Assembly (NCBI GenBank): GCA_014871385.1
Contig: CM026427.1
Coordinates: forward strand, 11,966,430-12,030,429
Reading direction: 5' to 3'
Source of the DNA: Ceratodon purpureus
Taxonomy: Eukaryota > Streptophyta > Bryopsida > Pseudoditrichales > Ditrichaceae
DNA length: 64,000 nt
Both the position numbers and the translations under genes were made by a program. Under the pieces are notes generated by a model. That model was not told the origin of the DNA, did no database searches, and was given only the letters and a program-made list of their open reading frames with translations. Below are positions 32,878-44,501 of the stretch, piece by piece; the stretch's first letter is position 1, and every line of letters begins with the position of its first letter.

Positions 32878-35499
32878 CTACAACGAATCCTTGCCCCAAG
32901 GCTTCAGGTCGCCAAGAGGACCCTCGGTCCAATTCAGGAAAGATTGCCCTGGCTTTAGAAAAATACTAGGATCATGAGGAAGCTTTCGTGCCAGCCCATT
33001 AAGAATCTGGTGAAACGCATCTCCAGGTTGTGCAGGTCGAGGGAAAAGCATAGCTTGCTTCATAGCTGGGTTAGCTAACAATCGTTGCTTCTCGAGCACA
33101 TCCTCAGGGCTGATTGTAGATAGAATTCTGTCCAATACAGGAACATCTTTCTCTGCCACGAACACGCCAATTTTCTCCCATGGTATGGCATCAGCGAAAG
33201 GTAGCACGATGTCATCTGCAATGATGACTGGAATGCAGCCGAAGATTACACCTTCAACGAGCCGAGGACTCCAGGGAGCCCAACCTAGTGGACACAGGCA
33301 GAAAATGGCGCGTTGCATGTCCTCATAGTAGGTTCCTGGATGGTTTGTTGAGATGTCAAACAATGGGTTGTCTTTAAAATTCTCCCAAATGGCAGCTCTT
33401 GCGCCCCTGATAAAATTAATCAGTAAAACAGTCAGTACTTCACGCACCAAGACTCTACCAAGAGTTGCAAAAGTATATCTTCACAATTTACATGTAATCA
33501 GTCAAGCAACTCCATAACTATAAAAACTTCTAAGTTCCGTCCGCAGAATATACAATAAATAATAAATATATCGACAAAGATTGGACCTGAGAATCTTACC
33601 GAGCATAGTATCCGCCTTCCGGATCGTTTCCAGTATCATAGAACAAACCTCTGAAGTACGCAAAAATAGAGCGTGGGGTGCTCGGTGGAGTCAACCTAGT
33701 TTGCATCCTTTCAGGTGGGGCATAAGGGGGAATTACGATTGAATCCTCCTTGAGACAAACATGATGGTTCTGACCAAATGTTTGAACCAAAGTTGCTCGC
33801 TTCAGAAGTGGGAGGATACCCCTCTCTATTGCCTTCTCTTCCTATTTGGAAAAACTTTACCCGTTAGGATTAGAAAATTTTCGGATTCTGAGTGAACCAA
33901 CTTCAAGGTAGAGAATATATCTGACAGACGTTGCAAGCCTTAAGATAAAAGGCAAAGGAGGAAAACATTTGTACCTGATAATGGAAGCAAGCAGCAAAAT
34001 CATGCGGTACAACAAAGAAATGGTCGGCTCCCTCAGTCCTGTTCCAATATGGCCAGTGGCTAGAAATATAACTGATAGCACTTCTCATAACACGGGGTGA
34101 CTTAAAAGGCAAAGGAAGCCCATTTGGAGTCAAATCACATGTTGTATATACGGGAGCATAAAACCAGTCGGCGTCTTCAGGATTTAATGTACGAACAGGA
34201 CTTTCCACCAAGAAATCGTGAAGATACTCCTCAACAGCGAACATATGTGTGAGGCAGCGAGGGTCCTTTTTCAACCAATCTGTGTTATATTTGCTGAAAG
34301 ATTACCAAAACACAAGAAAATTTGGGTTAACAAACTCCACTGCTGCGATGTCTCAAGAAGCAACCTTAAATCATTCTTAAAGAACTCACCCCAAGGAAAA
34401 TCCAAAGTAGATTCAGAGAAAAGACATCTAGACAACGAGTTTTAAATCAGAACTCTTAATCTCAACCATGCTCGCAAAATCGAAAGTGATCATTACCTCG
34501 GGAGGTCATAGATGAAAACTTTCAGACGACCAACAGGGTTGTCCTCCAGCACATCACCCGCACTTCCTGTGAGGATTTAATCAAGTACCATCTTTATTTG
34601 AGTTCATGATACAACATTCATAAAAAACTTAGTAAAATTGGAACATGAAATCCAAACAACGAAACTCATAGATACTGAAAGTCAATTGCTAGAGAAAATC
34701 ACACATTAACACACTGATTACACAGGTACAACTAATTTAGCAAACCATGCTACAGCAAGAGAAACTTTAGATCGACTCCAATAGGTTCAATATACCGACT
34801 CCAAAACTAATAACAATGACATAAGGTTACATTCTTCTGACAGCTTGTACTCTCATTTTAAACTCTTTCGAACTAGAGTCACGCATGGGATCAACAGAGT
34901 TAGGCTATGGTAACAGTGAATGATAAACGTTTACGGTAATCTCATTAACGGACTACATGTGAACCCCAAGTAGTTTACTAACTGCAAACAATCCGCAAAT
35001 ACAATTCATCACACTAGACGAGCTATTAGAAAATCCGGCACATACGCAAAACGATTCGGTCATGTGTTTTTTTCAGTCACGCGTGACTCTAGTTCGATAC
35101 CAAGCCCTTGCGTATGACTTCACAGCTGCCAAATGTCTTATACTCACTCTCCGAACTGTCTGCTCAGCTTGAAGCTTGATCAACTCGGAGTTTCTAACAA
35201 CTACTAAACAAGCTTCCAACACGCATTCTAGCAAAAGACGAGCTCCAATCGAACTCCAAAATTCACTTCCCAATGCTCAACATCGACGAACCCCTCTAGA
35301 CACGAGAAACCCTACCCAAGGTCGAGACAGTACCTGAAATTCGCTGATGACCCACTTCGGAATCCGCACCTCCAACTAAACACACCAACACCAACACGAG
35401 CACTCCAACCCAAAAGCCATAATTCCACAACCTGGGTCCCTTCAACCCCGCGCTGCCACATTCCCTACCCAAACTACAGCTCGGTCCAAAACTCCCCAT
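32878..35499 (-). CDS. IRX10L: IRX10-like xylan beta-1,4-xylosyltransferase (GT47, exostosin family)
   Basis: Five exons on the minus strand: 35499-35334, 34566-34497, 34293-33975, 33841-33600 and 33406-32878. All have GT-AG borders and matching phases, giving 441 residues, normal for IRX10. An N-terminal hydrophobic anchor (about residues 25-46, FWVGVLVLVLVCLVGG) places it in the Golgi. The exostosin domain starts at KVFIYDLPSKYNTDW and includes DADWFYAPVYTTCDL and FFVVPHDFAACFHYQ. It also has SIFAYFRGLFYDTGNDPEGG, and the conserved C-terminal part includes FCLCPLGWAPWSPRLVEGV. The enzyme family extends the xylan backbone from UDP-xylose. The tail adds GKDSL after the usual GDLKPW. Sequence favours IRX10 over IRX7-type GT47 members. 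Confidence 0.95.
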
Positions 35500-36906
35500 G
35501 GAGTCGACTCTCCAACCCAGTGTTATCTCACCATCATCCCACCATCACCTCTGAAACCCTAGCGAGCTCCAAACCTCCAAATACTCCCCCAAAACTCAAA
35601 AAACTCTCCCACCACCTCGATCACCAAATTCATGTAAATGGAACCAACCCGCCTAACTTAGCAGAGCAGTCATTCATTAGACTGTCGCAACATCGGATGA
35701 GTGCTCAAGATGCACATGATGGTAGCTAGAGCTTGCAACTCACTACTGTGCACGACTAAGTCTAAGTCGGTGTACTCTTTGTTCATGTAAATCATGTACA
35801 CCGATTAGTTAGGATCATCCACACTAAACCGTGTGAAGTACCGAAGAGTAGTACTAGCTTGGCAGATGGGTCCAGAGATGGTGGCGTTGGAGACAACTGT
35901 AGACTACATGGTGGTGCAACAGTGGAGAGTGAGCTGTGGCACACTGATGATGATGGTGGTGAACAGTGGTCACCGAACACGGTTTGGAGTAAGTTAAACA
36001 AGGTGGTGTGTCACGGAACGAGTCTGTGTTGGAGGGTCTTGGCAGTCGGTCCATGCCTGCAGTGCTTGCTTGACCCAGTGACTTACGGGTGTACGGAGTT
36101 TGATGGTTCGGAGTAGGAGTCAGGAGCTTGGAGCTTGTTTCTTGCTCGGCTTTGGAGGTTGCTTCGTTCCACTGCTTCGGTGTGCGTGATTTGGTTGTGG
36201 CGCTGTAGGTTGCTTACAGGTGAGTAGAGGAGTGATAGGGGGATTTTTTGTGTTGATATTTTAGTGCACAGAACTGTATGAATGATACTCCTATGGATTA
36301 GAGTGGAATTAATGTCTATTTAGTGTACTGATGTACCCTGAGTTGTCACCCTTAATGGGAATGAAAAAACGGAAGGGTTTGGGAGTTAATGGTCTTTTCA
36401 TATCAAGTGTGTAAGAGCGTGAAGTGTGTAGACTGCGGGTACACAACGCACCATGCGGTCCATGAAGAGGCTACAGGAACGAATAGATTCAATGTAGAAT
36501 ACATCGACAACCAACTCTGGAGAACAATCAGGAACACTAGCCCTGAAAAAGTACTTGGAAGTGCCAATTCTATATCACGAAACCATATATTTTAACCGCT
36601 GGTCTCTGTGAATACCATGGTTCTATACCTACTTCAAAATACCCTGGACCACGTGACTGCCAACAGGATGAGAAGAATAAACCATGATCGTTTCATCCAC
36701 AATTCAAAGCACTCAAGCCTATGGTTCTTAAATTCAGCTTTTCATGTCGTGAAGTGCAGGCCATGTTAAATTCCCACAAGGCTCCTTGGATAACCAGAGA
36801 TCATCAGCTTAAACGAATGGCGTCTTATTCAAAGCTCATATTCTTGCTTCAATCAGCTCCTACACTTGACAGGAAGGTTTGCTCTCTGACCTTCCATCCT
36901 TCATCA
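35500..36906. other. Intergenic between IRX10-like and PEX19
   Basis: Contains the IRX10-like promoter side (up to about 35700) and the PEX19 3' UTR side. Short frames near 35860-36116 and 36389-36595 have no support. No repeats are seen. Confidence 0.5.
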
Positions 36907-36907
36907 A

Positions 36908-39529
36908 TTACATAATGCTACAATTTCCTGGACCACCAAGTGGATCTACTCCTGTAATATCGGGGAGCCTGCAACGAACCAGACAAATAATCGTGAGAAA
37001 CGTTTTGTACTCTCAACTTCTACCCCACCTAAGAACATCCCGACCAGTACATTCTCTCTGCAAATAACCTTTAGAATCCAAGTTCCAGAAATAATTCATA
37101 AACCAGAGGGAGAAACATACATTGGCAAACCATCTTCTCCAAGTTCAAGGCCGGGCGCAAGCTCACGAACGATATCTGGGGGCGGTTGCCCACACTCTTG
37201 CATATTTTGCATAAGATCCACAATTTTCTTAAAATCGCCAGGCGTGGTTTCGTAAGCATGACACAGTTGCTTGATGAAGTCATATTGTTTTGTATAACGC
37301 GCTGTGTCCTCACTGCTAAGCTCCGACTTATGTGACTCCAGCCATTCTGGATATCGTTCACCTATTTCTTTCATGGGCTCATATAATACTTCCTTGGAGA
37401 GAAGCTGCTGCATCATAGTATCCATCAAGCCCTGCATATCCTGCGCGTGCACACATAAAACCCGAGATAAGACCACAAACGCTGCGTTCGCATATCAAAC
37501 ACGGACGATAACGATAGACTTTTTCGAAAGCAGAGAAGTGAATGTTCTTGTACAGAACCCACTAGCAGGAAGGATTTTGAAAGAGAACCTGACTTCCACC
37601 AAGAGCTTCAAACTGCTTAACGAAACTTTCCATATCGTCGGCTGTACTTTCACCTACAGAAGGGGCATCTATACTTTCTACAGTATGCCGTGTTTGTTCA
37701 GCCAATCTCTCCAGAGTTGCTGACAAGCTAGCCTGCGAGTTTGAACCCCTGTTGGTGTCGGCAACTTTGCCAGCAACATTTTTATCCTTCGAACCTTTAC
37801 CACTTGACTTCTTCTTTCCTGATGCCAATGATGGTAAACCAGTGCCCAACCCCTGTACTCCTGAAGTAGGCTTAGCTACTGTACTCGACTGAGAGGGACC
37901 AGATTGTGACACTGAAGCTGCTTCTGAAGGCCTGAAGTAATGTTTCGTATCAATATCTCAACATAGTCATCCACAAGAAACTTCTACAACGAAGTTTATG
38001 CAGTTATTAATATGTTTCAATTTATGGTGCAAAATGGACATAAACCCAAATCACTCTTATGTTACAAAGCTTCGTTCCAGTACTTCCTGACTTTGAGCAA
38101 GTATCTATGCTTCAAGACACTCACGGTCTAGATACACGAGAACAACGAGAATAGAGCTCGTAAGCAGCACAAAAAAAAGATCGCTAAAGAGATCAGAAAT
38201 CGTCTTACTTGACACCCAAACCATCAACTCCACGGAAGCCATCCAAAGCACCTGCAGACGAAATAACAAGCTGCATTATGAGAAGATAAAAATACACCGA
38301 CTCACGCCATCTCCGACCTTGCCACTAAGACGCTCACTAAAACCATTTATGAACAAAAGTGTGAAGTAGAAACGGCAACGACAAGCATGAATCGCCCTGC
38401 TAGTAGAGCATTATTCACGTACACAAAAACAAATCTGTATACATACGTTACGTTCTCCTAAAGATCAAGAACCTATATGAAATGCATGCCTGATTCTCTG
38501 CTTTGGGAAACATCAGTCGGAGGAACCGCCATTTTAGTCCTACTTCACCCCTTTTTATAATGTCCTAATTGGATGTACTTGAACGAGCATAAGTGTGATT
38601 CTAAACACAGTAACAGTCATGTTCTTCGCATGAGAGATTAATTCTTAAACCTCAATGTTACAGCAGAGTTACAGAGAAGACAGTAACATAAAAACATAGA
38701 ATCAATCTACTACTAATTAGCATCAGCAATTCAGTAGAAACTATATAAAACATCCCTCTCCTAATAACTACTAAGTACCGAAGCGCAAACTCAACCCTAA
38801 CCCCCTACTCCAAGTAAACCCAACCTAAACCCTAATCGGAACCTCGACTGCAAAACTTATCTGATCGCAACACAACTCTCTAATTAAAAAATCCCATTAA
38901 ATTCTAGTAGCACATAAATTCAAATCCGTTAAGTGCCCCCAAAAAACAGCAAGAGAAGAGAAAACAAAACAAAATCCAAATCCCACAACACACACGATTG
39001 GAAGCCGCTTAAAAACCAACATACTGAAAACTCAGACACCGCATCCAATTCTTCTTCTCAAACCCACATCCACATCCCCACAACCCGCTGGAGTCAGTTT
39101 CCACCTCAATCATCCATGAGCTGAACCACTAACCATCACCTCCCAGTACACAAGAGAGAGAATCCCAGACAGCAAAACCCAGGAAACAAGAACCAAAAAC
39201 CATGAATCTAAACTCATCCAACTAACCGAATTCGCTTGAAATTGCCTCGAGATCCCAATCTAAGGGTCTCAAGAGGCTACTACCGAGGAGATTTGCAAAG
39301 GAAAATGAACACAGACGACGAATGCAAGGTCGAAAATGAGCCACCGTGAACTTACGCAAAACTCCATGGAAAAGCATGAGAGAACTTTCAAACAAATCGT
39401 CTCGTGGTGGGAGGGAGGGTTGAAGGGCAACTTACTGTCGAGCAAGTCGTCGTCGAAGTCCTCGTGGTCCGCCATGGCGAAGGGCGATCCTGGCGATGGC
39501 GAAATGTTGTTGTCCATGTTGTTGTCCAT
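36908..39529 (-). CDS. PEX19: Peroxin 19, import receptor for peroxisomal membrane proteins
   Basis: Five exons: 39529-39436, 38251-38209, 37931-37589, 37440-37121 and 36968-36908. Phases close to give 286 residues. The acidic N-terminus (MADHEDFDDDLLDS) is the PEX3-binding side. A Lys/Ser-rich middle is followed by the helical cargo-binding domain (MQGLMDTMMQQLLSKEVLYE, YPEWLESHK, MQECGQPPPDIVRELAPG). The last exon, only 61 bp, ends in Cys-Ser-Ile-Met, a CaaX box for farnesylation, as in plant and animal PEX19. Two upstream in-frame ATGs (39529 and 39517) precede the strong-context ATG at 39475 (gccATGGcg) where family members begin. The real start may therefore be 39475, giving 268 residues. 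Cytosolic chaperone and receptor. Confidence 0.95.
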
Positions 39530-40456
39530 TTCATTTAGTTGTCATTTCGTTGCAACTCGGCTGAAGCGTGGAATGAGATGGACGGAAGTTTCTCCTTTGT
39601 TGTTGTCATTCCATCCTTGAAAAACTAGTTTCTTTTTGAATTAAAAATCACAAAGGTCTTATATACCAAATACTGCACTTCAATAACAAGTTAGTTCACA
39701 AATAAAATTAAAATTAAATTAACAAAAATTTAAAAATATGATGAATTAAAAAAATTGAAAAATTTGTATTTTGAATTATTTTGAAAAGAAATAAAAAAAT
39801 CACCTCTGATATAGACAAATCTTCCTTTTTGCAAAAAAATAATAATACTCATTTCAAGATAGACGAATGTACTATTCTAGTATAATATCGAGAGACCATG
39901 AAACTTTCATTTCTAATAGTCGAACAATCAAATTCAAATATGTTTAATCAAAATTCATGGAATCTATCTCTAATTCCAAATACCTCTACAAACAACTCCA
40001 ATACAAGTTCCTTTGTTCCTAAACCCCAAACCCTCAAGCTGAGAGAGAGAGAGTGTCAGTTATAAGTCCAGTAACGGTTCACGGTACACAACCCATAACG
40101 CCTTTAAGAGCCACCACGAGTGGATTGCATCACTAAACAAACAACCTCATTCTTCAACTCAATCAAAATCCATAAAAAAAATTAAAAAAACCTGAATCTC
40201 TCCAACTTTCCCCACAATTGAACTCCATCCCATTTTTTCCAAATCATGAAACATAACCTCAAATTAACTTATATCCAGGCTCTGTGCATCGGAGAATCTT
40301 AATCCTCACTTGCCATGAATCTACTTCATCAGCATCATCATAGTATAAATATTTTCTGAAGTTGTACAAAAGCTAGCACTTTTTAAAAAAAAAATCATGT
40401 TTTGTGCATCTTCTGTTGTTTGCATTTGAGCCATGTGAAGATCATTTGCAGATACA
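39530..40456. promoter_or_regulatory. Divergent intergenic region, PEX19 and RuvX/YqgF
   Basis: About 930 bp separates the two divergent start codons and presumably holds both promoters. It is AT-rich, with a short GAGA tract at about 40042-40052. No specific element can be fixed. Confidence 0.4.
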
Positions 40457-42580
40457 ATGCGTGGCCAGATGGGTACTCTGAACCATGTTGCGGTGGTTCC
40501 GAGATTGCCCAGTTTGCAGTTGGGTTGTGTCCGTTTCGTGCCATTGCGTGTTGAGGTGAGGGTGAAGTTGCAGATGAGGGGGATTGGAGTGGTGTGTGCT
40601 GGGAAAAGAGGGAGAGTTGAGGTTGGGAAGGGAGGAGAGGAGGTGGAAGGTGATGGAGTGAAAGTGCAGGAGGATCCGAAGCTGAGGTTGGAGCTCAAGG
40701 TGAAGGTTGCTGCTCTGGAGTGCAATGCCCGGAAGGCGAAAGGCGGTGAAGGTGTGGGTAGGTTGCGAGGGCATACGATTGGTGTGGATCTCGGGGATGT
40801 GAGGACTGGGTTGTCGGTCAGTCTTGGTGGATTTGCGCCTCGGCCTTTGACTGTAAGTTCCTGTTTTTTTATGCAATTCGGCTTGCGGAATGGGCGCACT
40901 TGAATTCCTTGTCGTTTTGGTGTTTATTGATATTGTGCCAACAGCGTGATATCGACATTGAGAATGCTGCTCAATTTCGAAATTATGGTGTCGAGCAGTG
41001 TCTTATGAAGGTTTATGGTTCTAGGTGGTGCGTCAGAGGGGAGACAAGCTACTGGAAACCATACTGCAAGTCGCTCTGCAGGAGGTATGTTCTGCTCACT
41101 TCTTTGATTGTAGCACATGTCTGGGACTCTTGCTTAATATGAGTTTAGTGTTGAGGGTTTAAGGTTTAGGGTTTAGGGTTTGGGAGTTTCAAATTGTGCC
41201 TCTCGCAATGGATTTCCCGCATTCCTGGTATCTCTTCCATCCTGTTTGAGCTGGTTGCTGGAAACAGGAATTCAGACTCTGGGAGTGCAATTATTGGGTT
41301 GATTGGGTTGGGTAATTCGTGACATCGGGGCACTAGAGATTTGAAATATACTGCAGCTCTGTGTCCCCGGTGCTTAATGATGCAGGTTGTGTACTCTGAA
41401 ATCTGAGATTGCGTGGACAAATCGTTGGGTGAGTTGTTGCAGAAAGCAGACGAGTTTGTGGTAGGCCTACCTAAGAGCTGGGATGGCAAGGACTCAGAGC
41501 AGGCTAACAAATGCCGGAGCTTTGCTGGGAGGCTGTCCAATCTTGCAGCTCGGCGGTAAACTCCTACTGCATCCCTCTCATAGTATGAACCAACTCATGA
41601 ACTTTGTGTTCTTGCTATAACGGTTGGAATGATGAGGCCGGTGGTCGTTCGAAATGCATTTACGTGCTTCGTGGTGTATTGGCAATGAGTAATTCTTGTG
41701 ATATCTGATGTTACCTGTGATATATTGCAGAGGGTGGCGAGTATATTTGCACGATGAGTATGGCACTTCGCAGGATGCGCTGGACTATATGATTGACATG
41801 TACATTTATTCCATCTCTCAACTTCAATTCCAACCTGCATAGCGAGTCCCTTGCATTTCGTTGAGTTGTATTTCTTAACGAGAGAAAGGGTGAGTATTAT
41901 CTGCAATGAGCGCAGGATTGCACGTATTTCTCTCAGGTCAACCAACAATGTTTTGTTTATGAGGTGAACGTTAGAGAAAGGAGAGAAGGCAAATGTGGTC
42001 AAGCACAAAAACTTGCCATGGTTTGCAACCTCGGGAAGTCTTGGTTAGTGACGATTTGGTGGAACTGCACATGTGCTGAAAATACTTGTGGCATATGTTG
42101 CAGAGGCAGTAATAGACGATCTCGGAAGGAGCAACTGGACGCTTACGCCGCCAAGGTCAGAGGGTGACTCTTTCTAATATTTGATTATTCCTGATGGTCT
42201 ATTGTTCAGCAAACCACATGCTGAGTACCGTAGCATAATTTCCAAATCATCAGGTTGCCTCATACTCGTGCGCTCTGGTTGAGATCTTGTGTTATCGATA
42301 ACTTAAGACATTAGGAAGGAGAATAAGTTTGCATTAAGCACAGTAATCTCCTACTCAGTGGACTAAAATGGGTTGGACTAAAATGGACGAACAATAACCA
42401 CGGTGCTGTTATCACCTACAGGCGCTGCTTTGTAACTACTTCGAATCGGGTGGGTCTCGTGCCCAAATAGTTGTCCCCAAACCACTCGACCTTCAGCAAC
42501 TCCTCTGCCAGGGGCCCTCAATGCCACCGCTTTCCAGCCTTGAAGATGATGACGGCTTTGGCGACTTTGACGACGAATGA
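40457..42580 (+). CDS. RuvX/YqgF-family RNase H-fold protein, probably organelle-targeted pre-rRNA nuclease
   Basis: Six exons: 40457-40852, 41025-41084, 41443-41555, 41731-41799, 42104-42155 and 42422-42580, giving 282 residues with consistent phases. After an Arg/Val-rich, acid-poor leader of about 110 residues that looks like a transit peptide comes the YqgF domain. It has HTIGVDLGDVRTGLS (first Asp), DEFVVGLPKSWDG, the region GRLSNLAARRGWRVYLHDEY and QLDAYAA (last Asp). The acidic residues typical of the family are present. Bacterial members trim the 5' end of 16S rRNA; plant versions are predicted in plastids or mitochondria. The C-terminus is acidic (EDDDGFGDFDDE). One oddity: the junction at 41799/42104 gives Ile-Gly where relatives have Met-Gly. 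The donor at 42156 (gtcaga) is weak. Confidence 0.88.
41153..41184 (+). repeat. Short interstitial telomere-type repeat
   Basis: Consecutive TTTAGGG-like units (ggtttagggtttagggtttg) inside intron 2 of the RuvX/YqgF gene. These match the plant telomere motif. Confidence 0.85.
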
Positions 42581-44260
42581 AGCACGACAATTGAGAGGAC
42601 GACATTTACAAGTTACGAGGACTGAGGACATCTCTATGACCAGGTCGTTATTCGGTTGGTAAGCGCGATGTGTGCAGGGGATGGGAAGCTTCCTCTAACC
42701 AACGTGTGCGTGGTTCAAGACCAGCAAAGTCACAGGCTTCAGCCCTTTGTAAGGCGAACCAGAAGCTTGTTTGTGTGACCCATCCTTAGTGCTAAGACCA
42801 ATGCGTCGCAGACTTCAATAACGCCTGCAATGTGAAGAATATTTGCAGGTAAGTTATTTGAATGCCGTGAAGTGTCTGAAGGCTTCACCTGCATTATTAA
42901 AGACTTTTGTGTCTCTTCATTCTCTTGTGTCCTGGTGTACGGTGTCGGTTGGTAGCCATGAAAGTCATGGGGAGTTCGAGGTGCACTTCCAGGAACTGGG
43001 CATACTCTGAAATGGGCACATTGCCTTCACACAATGTGCCCATTGGACACAAACAAGTTAAGGGCTTTAGGAGTCGGACTTTAGAAAAGCCTTGAGAGAG
43101 ACCATAGGTTACAGCACAAGCTACCTCAGTGACATGTCTAGGTAGAGGTCGTTGAAAGCATTATAAACATGATCACTAACTAGAGTATCATGATTTCCAC
43201 ACATCTTGCTTTACACATTGCCGTATGCAAATCTTTGTAACGAAATGTACCATTTTCACAATATATTGAAATTTGAAACACTCAATGCCATTCACCACGA
43301 ATTTCAGGTTTGACATTGCCCTCATTCGGATTCGATTTGGATGGTTCAGAAATGGAAATTGCTGTCACCACTGTCGATGAGAGTTATGATGAATTTTGTA
43401 CTGTACTTATTGGCTTTTATTCTGATCTAATATGAGTTTTCAATCTTTCCAACACAATTCTTGATAGCAGAGTGTTGAAGCAAACGTCAACATTCTGCAA
43501 TCCTATTTATTTCTTTACTCTGTCTCTCGTTTCGAATTGTATGTCCACAAATGAGTGAAGTAATGGATGGAATCAGGAATTTGTCTGTGTGAGCGTACAT
43601 GAGCCCTAACCTTTCAGGGTAACTCTATTCTATTGGGAAACCACCAAAATTTTGAATCCGCCATTGAGGATTTCACTAAAAAAGCTAAGTTACAACTGTA
43701 AGTTTACTGATGCAACTTGACCAAGACCCAGCTAACTTAGTTTCAAATTTGGACATCGAGCAGATTGTGTCAAAAATCTAGGTGTTCAGAAATCTGTCAT
43801 ATGTTGTCTCCTATGAACTGGGACAAGGTTGTTAGAAATGTCTGAAGCCCGAGGAGTTGGAAATTGGAATAATTCTGTTAAATCTTTTGTGTTTGCCTAC
43901 TTCGAATTTCACCTATAACCCCAACTATCCAAAATACTATGATTGGCACATCATTATATCTCCATGTGGATATGCATTGCACAATTTCAAGCATCCCTAT
44001 TACAGAGATGTAAGAATATGATACTATTTATGTATTGAACTTTTACAAGGATGTACTGTTCAAGTTGTGATAGTGTTCAAGTCTACAGTTTTGCTTGAGA
44101 AGATTGCTTTATATGGGAAAGATGAGTATGTAGTTGGCAAGATAGACTTGGTCGTTGCAGCCTCATTGTCCTTTGAGTCTGTCACAAGGACGTATGGTCC
44201 ACATTGACAAGGTTGGACGCATTCATTTTCTGTGACAAGTTGGTGTCACACCTAACATAT
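42581..44260. other. 3' flank of RuvX/YqgF and intergenic sequence
   Basis: No ORF of note and no repeat family is recognised. The first few hundred bases are probably 3' UTR. Confidence 0.5.
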
Positions 44261-44264
44261 TTAA

Positions 44265-44497
44265 CCCTTAAAAGATCAATTCCTTGCTTGGTACCGCAAT
44301 GCAAAATCTCTTTTAAACTCCATTTTAAGTACAATTCTCTTTTTAATTTGCTTTAGCACTTTCCTGACGAAGTACAAATCTCTTTAAGATGCTCGGTTTG
44401 GCATCTAAACCCAATTTGATGCAATGGAGTATAAAATATGAATAAGATTCTCCCAAAATAAAACCAAGCCCAAGGGGCTAGGGTTGACCTTTAAGGG
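44265..44497. mobile_element. TTAA-flanked MITE, short member (233 bp)
   Basis: Inverted ends CCCTTAAAAGATCAA and CCCTTAAAGGTCAA (one indel) are bounded by TTAA at 44261-44264 and 44498-44501. The ends resemble the CCCCTAAAGG of the larger elements but differ enough to be a separate subfamily. There is no coding content. Confidence 0.7.
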
Positions 44498-44501
44498 TTA
44501 A

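Noticed and set aside
40321-40899. Minus-strand ORFs of 192 and 144 codons
   Set aside because: Antisense shadows of the first exon of the RuvX/YqgF gene.
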